Positions 1 to 8,294 of a stretch of DNA of 29,442 nt are shown one piece after another. A model generated the notes under the pieces. The model had not been told where the DNA came from, made no database searches, and was given only the letters and a program-made list of their open reading frames with translations. The number at the start of each line of letters is the position of its first letter. Within the stretch, counting starts at the first letter, position 1. The DNA is from DATDWC01 sp035289805. GTDB taxonomy: Bacteria > Patescibacteriota > Gracilibacteria > Peribacterales > Peribacteraceae. Location: NCBI GenBank assembly GCA_035289805.1, contig DATDWC010000065.1, positions 1-29,442 of the forward strand. The letters run 5' to 3'. Both the position numbers and the translations under genes were made by a program.

Positions 1-1410
1 GGCTTCCTCTTCCTTCCGCAGAATGCACTCGCGCTCGATGCACCGGCAATGCCACTTGCAAACTCGCCCTACGTGCTCGAAGTCTTTGATTTGATTACCA
101 CAAATCTCACGGGTGCACCGGCTGGCACACCGGCTTCCTGCGCACAGTTCCAGAAAACTGTCGCACGAAAGGAGAGTGCAGAAAGGCTGCGCGCTCTCTT
201 CCAGGATCGTATTGCTCTCTCCGTGGAGCCTGCCGTTGATCTCTCGAGGACTGGGTGCTTTGTTTTTGATATTCAAGCAATGGAGCATGTGCTCTCGGAT
301 CTCATCAAGAAAACGATGGAGAAGGCAGGGGAGTGCAATGGAGATGCAGAAGAGCGATACTTTGATCAAGCCGCATACCTATGGAAAGAAATCCAGAACG
401 TGCGACGTGGAGGGCTCAATCCGCGTCTACGCACAGGTGAGGGGCCAGAAGTTCCTCCGCTCACGGCAACGAGTGCAAGCGACGATGCAATTTGTCCGTA
501 CGACTCGGACTATGCCCCAGTGAGTCTCGCACAGCTTGGGTGTCAGGAAATTCTCCTCTCCACCTTTATGACCCTGGGGCCGTTCCCGAGCGTATCGCAG
601 GATGAGCTCTCACTTGGGGAAAGCATCCTCCTCCATTTGCAGGGATCTGGAGGCGGTGGGCTCTCTGGGGCACTGCCTCTCTATCGCGGTTCGCTCAGTA
701 AAATCTGGCAGAACGCTGCTGCGTTTGTTGCAGGAGTAACAACTGCACGGTTCCCCGGGCCACTCAAACTCTTCGAGCCAATCCTCACGCCGTTCATAGC
801 GGGGAACGTGGGAGAATCAGGATGTTACGGGTGGCCGGCGAATGCAGGGGGAGTGGTGACCGGGGAAGGTATCACTCATCAGAATGCTTTCCCGGATATT
901 CTCACGCGCGATCTCACAGATGCGTTCCAGTTCCTCAAGGCTCGCGAGGAGCCGATGTGGATCGAATATATTCACTCACTCCGACAGGAACCAGGCTCAC
1001 CCGATGGAGAACCCACTGACGAAGTACTCTCCTTGGATGATCTTCAGGAAATCAATCGTGAACATATCTTGCGTGAATCGCAGCTCATCCTGGGCTTGCG
1101 TGATCCACAGGCACGGATGGCGAATCTCGCAAACGATCTACATCAACACACCAGGGCATTTACATCTCAAGCAGTGGGACTGACAGGAACACCATCGGGT
1201 ATGCCTCCGCTCCGTGATTTTGCAAAACGCTTCTCGGAGTTTCTCATGGGGATGTGCACAAACCGCGGCTGCCTCCATACCCTTGTTCGTTCCGTGGAAC
1301 TCAGCCTACGGGATGAATGCTTCCCGCATTTTCGGTCTGCTCTTTTCTTTGCAGCAAACCCCACGGCAGCTACCCTACAGCCATGCAGAGCAAAATACGC
1401 GGAGTGGTAG
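1..1410 (+). CDS. Secreted protein of unknown function (5' end outside window)
   Basis: The frame is open from the first base, so the true start lies upstream; 469 residues are visible. The first visible residues (GFLFLPQNALA followed by LDAPA) look like the end of a signal peptide with an A-x-A type cleavage site, so the protein is probably exported. The rest is a soluble, cysteine-containing chain with several Gly/Pro-rich stretches (for example around positions 640-670 and 820-870) and no membrane segment. I do not recognise the family. Its last 28 bases overlap the start of murD in another frame, which suggests the two are transcribed together. Confidence that this is a real gene is good because of the long open frame and signal-like start; the function is unknown. 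Confidence 0.75.
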   Translation, partial: GFLFLPQNALALDAPAMPLANSPYVLEVFDLITTNLTGAPAGTPASCAQFQKTVARKESAERLRALFQDRIALSVEPAVDLSRTGCFVFDIQAMEHVLSDLIKKTMEKAGECNGDAEERYFDQAAYLWKEIQNVRRGGLNPRLRTGEGPEVPPLTATSASDDAICPYDSDYAPVSLAQLGCQEILLSTFMTLGPFPSVSQDELSLGESILLHLQGSGGGGLSGALPLYRGSLSKIWQNAAAFVAGVTTARFPGPLKLFEPILTPFIAGNVGESGCYGWPANAGGVVTGEGITHQNAFPDILTRDLTDAFQFLKAREEPMWIEYIHSLRQEPGSPDGEPTDEVLSLDDLQEINREHILRESQLILGLRDPQARMANLANDLHQHTRAFTSQAVGLTGTPSGMPPLRDFAKRFSEFLMGMCTNRGCLHTLVRSVELSLRDECFPHFRSALFFAANPTAATLQPCRAKYAEW

Positions 1411-2660
1411 GAATCCTCGGTTTTGGGGTGGATGGGCAGGGAGTAGCAGAGTGGCTCGTGACACAGGATGCTGTCGATCGCATTCTCGTATTCGATGACA
1501 AGGTATCGAATGCGGAAGTACAAAAATTCAGAAAAGCAGAAATCGGTTCAACTTTAGAAGGAATTGATCTCCTTTTTCGATCTCCTGGATTTCCACTCAT
1601 CCATCCACTCATTGCAGATGCAAAAAAGAGGGAAATTCTGATCACCTCATCGACGCGAGAGGTTCTCAAGAATTTTTCTGGCAATACTGTTGGTATCACA
1701 GGCAGCAATGGCAAGACGACGTGTACTGCGCTCATCCAGGAATTTTTGAAAGGGGAGTATGGAGAAGAGAGAGTAGAACGAGGGGGGAATGATGGAGTGC
1801 CGAGATTGGATTTGATAGAGCAAAAGAAAGAAGATTGTTTTCTGGTTCTTGAGCTTTCGTCATTTCAACTTATTGATAGCGAGTATAGTCCGAATGTCGC
1901 AGTCGTTCTCAACGTCACACCGAATCATCTCGATTGGCATAGAGATATGGGGGAATACGCTGAGGCAAAGAGGCAGATTGTCGCTCACCCCCCTTCGCCC
2001 CGCTCCGCGGGGCTACGGAGGGGCAAGTCAGAGAGGCAAATTGCAGTTCTCAATCAAAATGACCCCATCGTGAAAAAGTTTGCAGAAGGTATCAAAAGTG
2101 ATGTGCACTGGTTTACCGATGATGTTCCCTTCGATCAGATCCGCGTAAAATCCCACCCCGATACCATTCGTGCTGCGATCACTGCAGCTCGGGCGCTCAA
2201 AGTCTCCGAGAGTACGATCCTCAAAGTACTCCAGGAATTCAAAGGCGTGCCTCACCGCATCGAGTTTGTCCGGGAACTTGATGGGATCAAGTACTACAAC
2301 GATTCGAGCTGCACAACTCCGGAATCCGCGATTGTTGCCTGCGAAGCATTCGAGAAAGGCTCACTTACAATTCTCCTCGGCGGACGGGATAAGAAAATGG
2401 ATTTTTCGAACCTTTACGAAGTCATCAAAGAGCGCGATGTAGCAGTCGTTCCCTATGGTGAAATGGCAGCGACGTTCCAAAAAAATATTCCCACAAGCTA
2501 CCACCTACAAACTACAACCTCCTTTGAAGAAGCAATACAAGCAGCACGCTCAACAGGGCGTCCGAATATTGTGCTTAGCCCATCGTGTACGAGTTTTGAT
2601 ATGTTCAAAAATGCGAAGGAACGCGGAAAGAAATTTGGAGAGATCGTGCAGAGTTTCTGA
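1383..2660 (+). CDS. murD: UDP-N-acetylmuramoyl-L-alanine--D-glutamate ligase MurD
   Basis: Cytoplasmic ATP-dependent ligase that adds D-Glu to UDP-MurNAc-L-Ala in peptidoglycan precursor synthesis. An N-terminal Rossmann-like motif (GFGVDGQGVAEW, residues about 13-24) is followed by the Mur-ligase P-loop GITGSNGKTT (about 104-113), LELSSFQL, LNVTPNHLDWH, the Lys-bearing YAEAK, then PHRIEFV and YNDSSCTTPES near the start of the C-terminal domain, and LGGRDKKMDF. Length 425 aa is normal. I start at the ATG at 1383 because the Rossmann motif begins soon after; an in-frame ATG 66 bases upstream would add an unrelated tail. A GC-rich palindrome at 1988-2023 is translated in-frame as about 14 extra residues (HPPSPRSAGLRRGKSE) between YAEAK and AVLN. 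The start overlaps the upstream gene by 28 bp. Confidence 0.95.
   Translation: MQSKIRGVVGILGFGVDGQGVAEWLVTQDAVDRILVFDDKVSNAEVQKFRKAEIGSTLEGIDLLFRSPGFPLIHPLIADAKKREILITSSTREVLKNFSGNTVGITGSNGKTTCTALIQEFLKGEYGEERVERGGNDGVPRLDLIEQKKEDCFLVLELSSFQLIDSEYSPNVAVVLNVTPNHLDWHRDMGEYAEAKRQIVAHPPSPRSAGLRRGKSERQIAVLNQNDPIVKKFAEGIKSDVHWFTDDVPFDQIRVKSHPDTIRAAITAARALKVSESTILKVLQEFKGVPHRIEFVRELDGIKYYNDSSCTTPESAIVACEAFEKGSLTILLGGRDKKMDFSNLYEVIKERDVAVVPYGEMAATFQKNIPTSYHLQTTTSFEEAIQAARSTGRPNIVLSPSCTSFDMFKNAKERGKKFGEIVQSF
1988..2023. repeat. GC-rich palindromic repeat inside murD
   Basis: The sequence CCTTCGCCCCGC, a short loop and GCGGGGCTACGGAGG forms an imperfect hairpin within coding sequence. It is read in-frame and adds a Pro/Arg/Gly-rich loop absent from typical MurD proteins. 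I infer a dispersed palindromic element tolerated in a surface loop. Confidence 0.65.
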
Positions 2661-2773
2661 GATTTTCACATATTTCTCTGTTTGAGCTTTAGCAGAGTAG
2701 TCATTTCTGTTAATAAATTGTAACCCTTCTTTTCCTTGACCAATATCACGAGTTAGAGAAAAGTGTCCTCCTC

Positions 2774-2983
2774 ATGTCAGGACCAGAAGAACCACCATCG
2801 GGCACTCCAGAACGAAGGGAGTCAGATCCGAACACAGGACAGGATCCCCGGCAAAGGACAATAATCGAGAGTCTTCAGAGATTGAATAAAGAAAACCGTG
2901 AGAGGAACCGGAAGAGGCTATGGGAAAATAAATGGGAAACCCTTCGCTATATCTTTCAAGTCCTCACCAATAAGTGGTGGTAG
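2774..2983 (+). CDS. Small charged protein of unknown function
   Basis: Predicted 69-aa protein. The first 30 residues are Pro/Glu/Arg-rich and probably disordered. Residues about 30-55 are rich in Arg, Asn, Lys and Glu and would form a charged helix. The C-terminus (LRYIFQVLTNKWW) is aromatic and amphipathic. No Shine-Dalgarno is visible; the ATG is preceded by a pyrimidine-rich tract (gtcctcctc). It lies between murD and a convergent gene. No family recognised. It could be a chance frame, although it fills an otherwise empty gap. Confidence 0.4.
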   Translation: MSGPEEPPSGTPERRESDPNTGQDPRQRTIIESLQRLNKENRERNRKRLWENKWETLRYIFQVLTNKWW

Positions 2984-3004
2984 AAGGGCTGAATAGCAAG
3001 AGGA

Positions 3005-3520
3005 CTATCGACCATCCAGCAGCATCATCATGGCAACGTAAGAAGGAACAAGAACTTGGAGACGAGGATCTTCGTATATTTTGGTCTCATCATCTTGGCA
3101 ATGCTTAAATATATATTGAATTTGCCTCGCTTCCAGTTCATGAATACAAGTATCTACAATACTTTGAATTTTTGGGTTTGAATACCTACTTCGCAATTCC
3201 AACAACGCACTGAGTCCGTCTTTCGCGAGCAGATCTACAATGGCGGGTTCGCAAAATTGATAACTTTCTGGAGGTGCAATAGCTCTCTTATGATCATGTT
3301 TAGTCCAATCTACATGACCGTGATAGGTATCGAGCATAACTTTCATACTTATTCTCCTAAAAAAATTTGCAACAAGTTCGGGGCTTTCTATCGAAGCTGC
3401 TCCCCGTTCAACTTGGGCGAGATACGCTTCATCGACAGATGGAATATGGCGCATAATATCCCGGGAGGTTCCAACAAAACCGGCAACACAGTGGATATCT
3501 TTCTCGCGAGATTTAGTCAT
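3005..3520 (-). CDS. Unknown protein with possible XRE-like helix-turn-helix at the N-terminus
   Basis: 171 aa, read away from dnaE. Residues about 12-60 resemble a degenerate XRE-type HTH: an early helix, then AYLAQVERGAASIESPELV, which matches the usual recognition-helix pattern (x-I-S-x-x-E-x-G...PS-x-x-x-L). The rest (about 60-171) is mostly helical and unrecognised, with HGHVDWTKHDHKR and a C-terminal MMMLLDGR. No Shine-Dalgarno is visible; the 5' flank is pyrimidine-rich. It might be a transcriptional regulator or the DNA-binding part of a toxin-antitoxin-like pair, but no partner is adjacent apart from the small gene at 2774-2983, which is convergent with it. The function is not assigned. 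Confidence 0.6.
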   Translation of the reverse strand: MTKSREKDIHCVAGFVGTSRDIMRHIPSVDEAYLAQVERGAASIESPELVANFFRRISMKVMLDTYHGHVDWTKHDHKRAIAPPESYQFCEPAIVDLLAKDGLSALLELRSRYSNPKIQSIVDTCIHELEARQIQYIFKHCQDDETKIYEDPRLQVLVPSYVAMMMLLDGR

Positions 3521-3594
3521 AAGGAGAAGAGGAAAAAGGAAAAGATTCTGCCATAGAAGTGGTCTTTTTCAAACAATGTCGCATCTTTTTACGC

Positions 3595-3600
3595 TATGCT
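3595..3600 (+). promoter_or_regulatory. Candidate -10 box of a near-leaderless dnaE transcript
   Basis: TATGCT ends 8 nt before the dnaE ATG at 3609, so transcription would begin at or within a few nt of the start codon. No Shine-Dalgarno lies between them. Confidence 0.45.
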
Positions 3601-3608
3601 TAAAGCTC

Positions 3609-6600
3609 ATGAAAGCTACCGATTTTGTCCATCTCCACACGCATTCCACGTATTCCCTCCTTGAGGCGCTCCCCTCCCCGGAGGAGATCGTGCAGCGCGC
3701 AAAAGAGCTGAAGCAGAACGCAGTCGGGCTCGCGGATAAGGGGTATGTTTACGGCCTCATCGAGTTCTACAAAGCAGCGAAGGAGGAGGGGATCAAGCCA
3801 ATTTTAGGATGCGAAGTCTACATTGCTCCAAGAACGCGTCACGATAAAGATAAAGCGGACACCAAGCGCTATCCTCTCACTCTCCTCTGCGAGAACGAAG
3901 AGGGGTATCAGAACTTACTTCAGCTTGTCACACTTGCTGCGCTCGAGGGGATGTACTACAAGCCGCGTGTAGATGATGAGCTCCTCGCAAAGTACGGGAA
4001 GGGACTCATTGCTCTCAGCGGTCCGATTGGAGGACAGATGCCACAGGCGGCACTCCTCGAAGATCGAAAGCGTATGGAAGAGCTCGTGGAGAAGTACCGC
4101 GGATTCTTTGGGAGGAAGAATGTGTACTTCGAGCTCATGGATTTACCGAACGTCGCCGGCCAAGCAGAGGTGAATCAGCAGCTCATCAAGTTCGGGAAGG
4201 AGCTCGATGTTCCAGTCGTTGCAACGGCAAACAGCCACTACTGCAGAATAGAGGACGCAGAGGCGCACGATGTACTCCTCTGCATTCAGAAGAATGCAAA
4301 CGTGAACGATACGAACAGGTTCAGCATGATCGATTCGGATTTCTCCATGCGCACATTTGAGGAAATGGAGAAAGCATTCGGCCACGTGCCGGAAGCACTG
4401 GAGAATACTCGCGTCATTGCCGATCGCTGCAATGTCTCCTTTGAATTTGGGAAATACCAGATCCCCACATTCACGGTCCCAAAAGGCGAAACGGAGCATT
4501 CGTATCTCGAGACGCTCTGCGAGCGAGGAATTAAGAAGAAGTACGAAAAGGTAACAAAGGAGATGAAGGATCGGCTCGCCTATGAGCTCAAGGTGATAGA
4601 TCAAATGGGATTCTCCGGATACTTCCTCGTGGTTTCGGACTTTGTGGATTACGCAAAGAAGCAGGGGATTACGGTTGGGCCGGGCAGAGGATCCGCTGCA
4701 GGATCACTCGTGAGTTACTGCCTTGGCATCACCGGCCTTGATCCACTGGAGCACGGCCTCCTCTTCGAGCGATTCCTTAATCCAGAACGCATCGAAATGC
4801 CGGATATCGATCTCGACTTTGCAGATACAAGGCGAGATGAGGTTCTGCGCTATGTAGCGGGAAAATACGGCCAGGATCACGTCGTACAGATCTGTACATT
4901 CGGGACGCTCGCCGCAAGAGCTGCAGTGAAGGATGTCGGCCGCGCGTACGGTGTGCCGTTTGCTGAGATGAATGAGCTCGCAAAATTGATCCCCGAGCGC
5001 CCGGGAACAAAACTTGCGGATGCACTCGCTCACACTCCGGAGCTCAAAGTTGCTCGCGATGGGAATGATACGTATCGAAAAATCATCGAGACGGCACTGA
5101 AGCTCGAGGGAAAAGCACGACACGTTTCTGTGCATGCATGCGGCGTCGTCATCACACCGGAGCCCGCGGTGCGCTACACCGCACTCCAGCGTGCCCCCAA
5201 GGACGATGAGACGATCATCACACAGTACTCGGCAAAGCCACTCGCAGCACTTGGACTCCTCAAAATGGATTTCCTGGGACTCAAAAATCTCACGATCATC
5301 CAAACCGCACTCGAAATTATCGAGCGCATTCACGGTACCAAAATTGATATTGCAACAATCCCTGTTACCAATCGCAAAACCTTCGAACTTCTCTCTCGTG
5401 CGGATACGACGGGAGTCTTTCAGTTGGAATCCGGCGGCATGCGCCGCTACTTAAAACAGCTTAAACCCACGAAGTTCGATGATATCACCGCCATGGTCTC
5501 GCTCTTCCGCCCTGGCCCTATGGAGTGGATTCCCTCCTACATCAAACGGAAGAACGGTCAGGAAAAAATCACCTACAGCCATGATGACTTAAAGCCAATC
5601 CTGGAACCCACCTACGGCATCGGCATCTACCAGGAACAAATTTTGGAAATTGCGCGAGTGTTCGCCGGATTCTCACTCGGAGAAGCAGATATTCTCCGCC
5701 GCGCCATCGGCAAGAAGATCAAAGAAGAGCTCAATGCTCAAAGGGAAAAGTTCTTACAAGGAGCAAAAGCAAAAGGATATGCCGCAAAGCTCGCAGAGAA
5801 AATCTTCGATGATGTCATCACGCCATTTGCGGGCTATGGGTTCAATAAGTCCCATGGTGCCTGCTATGCGCGCATCGCGTACGAGACTGCGTACTTGAAG
5901 GCGAACTACCCAACTGAGTTCATGGCAGCCATGCTCTCCGCTGATGCAGATGATACGGATCGTATCGCAATCGAGATCGAAGAGTGCCGCAGCATGGGGA
6001 TCAATGTGCTTCCACCAGATATCAACGAATCGCTTGCTCATTTTACTGCAATGCCAACTGGCGAGATCCGCTTCGGGCTCACAGCCATCAAGGGGGTGGG
6101 GGAGAGCTCTGTGCGCCAAATCATCGCGATCCGCGAGGCCAATGGAAAATTCACGACGATCGAAGATTTTGCGAAGCGTTCCCCAGCGAAGCTCCTCAAT
6201 AAAAAGTTGATCGAAGCATTCGCAAAATCCGGAGCACTCGATAGCTTAGGGAGGCGCGAAGTGTTTGTGGCAAATTACGATGTGATCGCGGATTTTAGCC
6301 GCGCATCTGGTGATGTGGCTTCCGCGCAAACTGATCTCTTCTCCCATGTGCAGGATTCATCGCAGGCAGCAGTGATTAAATTCCCGGAAACAAAGGAAGT
6401 TCCACTCGCAACAAAGCTCCAATGGGAGAAGGAAACCCTCGGACTCTACGTCTCCTCCCATCCCCTTGCAGGACTCACGAAGTACATCGGCAAAAAGGCG
6501 CAGCTCGTCCGCGATTTCACCCGCGAGCACATCGGGAAGAAAGTCACCGTTGCTGGGATTGTGGAGGGAGTGAAGAAGATTACGACGAAGAAAGGCGACA

Positions 6601-7388
6601 CGATGGGGATCGTTTTCCTGGAGGATCCCACAGGCAAGATCGAAATCACGCTCTTCCCAAAGACGTATGCTCATGCCGTCGAATGGCTCACGGACGGAGA
6701 TACTGTACTTGTAGTGGGAGGAATCCTGGATTATCGCGGTGGGATCATGCAGATCCGTGCCGATGCGGTGAAGAAAGCATCGCTCCCGCGAATGGTGGAA
6801 CGTGCGAAGGAAGAAGGATTCTTCGATGAGGAAGAAGCGAAGACCGGGCTCAAGATCATGCGCCTCAGCCTGGATGAACCAGAGATTGTGGAAATTCTGG
6901 ATGAAGAAGGAAACGTCGTGGCGGGGGAAGTCGTAAAGATCGCCGATGGAAAAGGCGAGGCTCCGGATTTTGTGGGTGATCTTGCGTCGTTTATCGCGAA
7001 GGGGATGCCGATGAGTGAGCCGCTCAAGGAATTGGGGGATGTTTTTTCGTCAGAGGAATCCGAAGAAAAATTCCAAGAATCAAATTCCAAGATCCAAAAA
7101 AATTTCAAAAACCAAAAACCAAAAACAAAAAACTCGTCACTATCCGCAGGAAGTGAAGGCAGTGTTTCTCCTTCCATTCACATTCACACCATCAATCTCC
7201 CCGAGGAAGCCCCAAAGCAGCTCCTCCTAGAACTCAAGACTGTGCTCGAGCGATTCCCTGGGAAGGAGCGCATTCAACTCAAAATCGGTGCAAAGGAAGT
7301 CCCCCTTCCACTCACCGTGACGATGTCCACGATCCTCGAGAAGAAGATTGAGGAGACAATGGAGCGCTATGCACCGCAGAGGCGATAG
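3609..7388 (+). CDS. dnaE: DNA polymerase III subunit alpha (DnaE)
   Basis: Replicative polymerase, 1259 aa. It opens with a PHP domain (FVHLHTHSTYSLLEAL). The polymerase core has GPGRGSAAGSLVSY (about 355-368), the catalytic PDIDLDFAD (Asp at about 399 and 401) and the third catalytic Asp in KMDFLGLKNLT (about 553). Further along come FQLESGGMRRYL, FRPGPM, the helix-hairpin-helix region and an OB fold (VTVAGIVEGVKKITTKKGD, about 980). The start at 3609 (MKATDFVHLH) is chosen because PHP homologues begin just before FVHLHTHS; two upstream in-frame ATGs would only add a short tail. Several PHP metal ligands seem lost (see findings). An A-rich in-frame tract at 7070-7132 encodes a Lys/Asn/Gln/Ser linker ahead of a C-terminal domain of about 85 residues. 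Confidence 0.97.
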   Translation: MKATDFVHLHTHSTYSLLEALPSPEEIVQRAKELKQNAVGLADKGYVYGLIEFYKAAKEEGIKPILGCEVYIAPRTRHDKDKADTKRYPLTLLCENEEGYQNLLQLVTLAALEGMYYKPRVDDELLAKYGKGLIALSGPIGGQMPQAALLEDRKRMEELVEKYRGFFGRKNVYFELMDLPNVAGQAEVNQQLIKFGKELDVPVVATANSHYCRIEDAEAHDVLLCIQKNANVNDTNRFSMIDSDFSMRTFEEMEKAFGHVPEALENTRVIADRCNVSFEFGKYQIPTFTVPKGETEHSYLETLCERGIKKKYEKVTKEMKDRLAYELKVIDQMGFSGYFLVVSDFVDYAKKQGITVGPGRGSAAGSLVSYCLGITGLDPLEHGLLFERFLNPERIEMPDIDLDFADTRRDEVLRYVAGKYGQDHVVQICTFGTLAARAAVKDVGRAYGVPFAEMNELAKLIPERPGTKLADALAHTPELKVARDGNDTYRKIIETALKLEGKARHVSVHACGVVITPEPAVRYTALQRAPKDDETIITQYSAKPLAALGLLKMDFLGLKNLTIIQTALEIIERIHGTKIDIATIPVTNRKTFELLSRADTTGVFQLESGGMRRYLKQLKPTKFDDITAMVSLFRPGPMEWIPSYIKRKNGQEKITYSHDDLKPILEPTYGIGIYQEQILEIARVFAGFSLGEADILRRAIGKKIKEELNAQREKFLQGAKAKGYAAKLAEKIFDDVITPFAGYGFNKSHGACYARIAYETAYLKANYPTEFMAAMLSADADDTDRIAIEIEECRSMGINVLPPDINESLAHFTAMPTGEIRFGLTAIKGVGESSVRQIIAIREANGKFTTIEDFAKRSPAKLLNKKLIEAFAKSGALDSLGRREVFVANYDVIADFSRASGDVASAQTDLFSHVQDSSQAAVIKFPETKEVPLATKLQWEKETLGLYVSSHPLAGLTKYIGKKAQLVRDFTREHIGKKVTVAGIVEGVKKITTKKGDTMGIVFLEDPTGKIEITLFPKTYAHAVEWLTDGDTVLVVGGILDYRGGIMQIRADAVKKASLPRMVERAKEEGFFDEEEAKTGLKIMRLSLDEPEIVEILDEEGNVVAGEVVKIADGKGEAPDFVGDLASFIAKGMPMSEPLKELGDVFSSEESEEKFQESNSKIQKNFKNQKPKTKNSSLSAGSEGSVSPSIHIHTINLPEEAPKQLLLELKTVLERFPGKERIQLKIGAKEVPLPLTVTMSTILEKKIEETMERYAPQRR
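7070..7132. repeat. A-rich low-complexity in-frame tract in dnaE
   Basis: Short imperfect units of the type 'attccaaga', 'caaattccaag' and 'aaaaacc' run for about 63 bases and are translated as a Lys/Asn/Gln-rich linker. The composition differs sharply from the rest of dnaE. It resembles an inserted low-complexity repeat rather than conserved coding sequence. Confidence 0.6.
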
Positions 7389-7400
7389 TATCGAATATTC

Positions 7401-7428
7401 TTGACGCCAAAATCAGTGAGAGGATAAT
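7401..7428 (+). promoter_or_regulatory. Candidate sigma70-type promoter for the 7441-8871 genes
   Basis: TTGACG (7401-7406) and GATAAT (7423-7428) are separated by 16 bp. They are followed directly by GGGAGG, a good Shine-Dalgarno, 6 nt before the ATG at 7441. Confidence 0.55.
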
Positions 7429-7440
7429 GGGAGGTTCCCT

Positions 7441-7659
7441 ATGCTGCTCCCTCTCATCTCTTTAGGCTCCATCATTCTTCTGCTTGAAGGAGGAATGTGG
7501 CTCCTCTTCCGGCGAGGGGCTGTTCGCATCTGCATTCCTGCGGATGTGTATGTACTCCGGAAGCCACGGGTAACCATGGCAATGCTTGGCGGATTTGCGC
7601 TGATCCATGCTGCGTGTCTCTTCCTCATTCTCGCTACTACTTACTTCTTCCTATGGTAA
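7441..7659 (+). CDS. Small membrane protein
   Basis: 72 aa with two hydrophobic segments: residues about 2-22 (PLISLGSIILLLEGGMWLLF) and about 47-71 (MLGGFALIHAACLFLILATT...). They are separated by a basic loop (RRGAVRICIPADVYVLRKPR). A strong GGGAGG Shine-Dalgarno and a -35/-10 pair lie immediately upstream. Its stop codon overlaps the start of the next gene (ATGGTAA), so the two are probably translationally coupled and may act together in the membrane. No family recognised. Confidence 0.65.
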   Translation: MLLPLISLGSIILLLEGGMWLLFRRGAVRICIPADVYVLRKPRVTMAMLGGFALIHAACLFLILATTYFFLW

Positions 7660-8294
7660 TCGTCACCTCCTGCCACTTGGCCGATATGGATTTTCAGGGC
7701 AGACATGCCAATGAAGAGTTCCATCTCTACTACCATCAGCATTGGATTCGCCTCCTATGGCCACTCACCAAACTCATTGCCTGGAATATACTGATCTTTG
7801 GACTCGGTGCGCTCACCTTTATTCCATTTTCGATCGAGGACGCAATCACGCGTCGCGCAATTCTCGTCTTGCTCACAGTGTTCTTCTTTGTTGCGCATGC
7901 GGAGTTTTTAGCCCGCTTCTATCGGCACTTCCTCACCGTGATCGTCGTCACCGACCGCAAAGTGCATCGCATTAAAAAGACGCTCTTCCTCATTGATGAT
8001 CATCAGAGTGTGGATCTCTCAATGCTCCAGGACGTCATGAAGTCCCAGCACAGCATTGTTCAGAAGCTCTTTGGTTTTGGCACGATCATTCTGGAGGCAC
8101 AGGAAACCATGCTGCGGCTGCACTTTACCCCTCATATCCACGAAACATACGATCGGCTGATGCAGCTCAGGGAATTTGCAAGTATAAAGATGTCCTCAGG
8201 GGGTGCTGGAGAGAAGCCGGAGAAGCCAGCTCCTCTGATTGACAGGGGAGGGACTCTGCGAAAGAGTGAGCGGTATGCGTATTCTTCGAGTTGA
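7653..8294 (+). CDS. Membrane protein with bacterial PH-like domain
   Basis: 213 aa. After a short N-terminal segment containing HANEEFHLYYHQHW, two membrane helices follow (about 37-57, TKLIAWNILIFGLGALTFIP, and about 68-86, RAILVLLTVFFFVAHAEF). The cytosolic part has the bPH pattern: VTDRKVHRIKKTLFLIDDHQ, a strand-rich stretch and a C-terminal helix (FTPHIHETYDRLMQLRE). Such proteins are membrane-associated with poorly defined roles. The ATG at 7653 overlaps the upstream stop codon; longer frames reaching back to 7497 would only translate the upstream gene out of frame. The 3' end overlaps tsaC by 20 bp. Confidence 0.7.
   Translation: MVIVTSCHLADMDFQGRHANEEFHLYYHQHWIRLLWPLTKLIAWNILIFGLGALTFIPFSIEDAITRRAILVLLTVFFFVAHAEFLARFYRHFLTVIVVTDRKVHRIKKTLFLIDDHQSVDLSMLQDVMKSQHSIVQKLFGFGTIILEAQETMLRLHFTPHIHETYDRLMQLREFASIKMSSGGAGEKPEKPAPLIDRGGTLRKSERYAYSSS

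Noticed and set aside
1317..1382. Upstream start for murD
   Set aside because: Adds 22 residues (MLPAFSVCSFLC...) encoded by the tail of the preceding gene, ahead of the usual MurD N-terminus.
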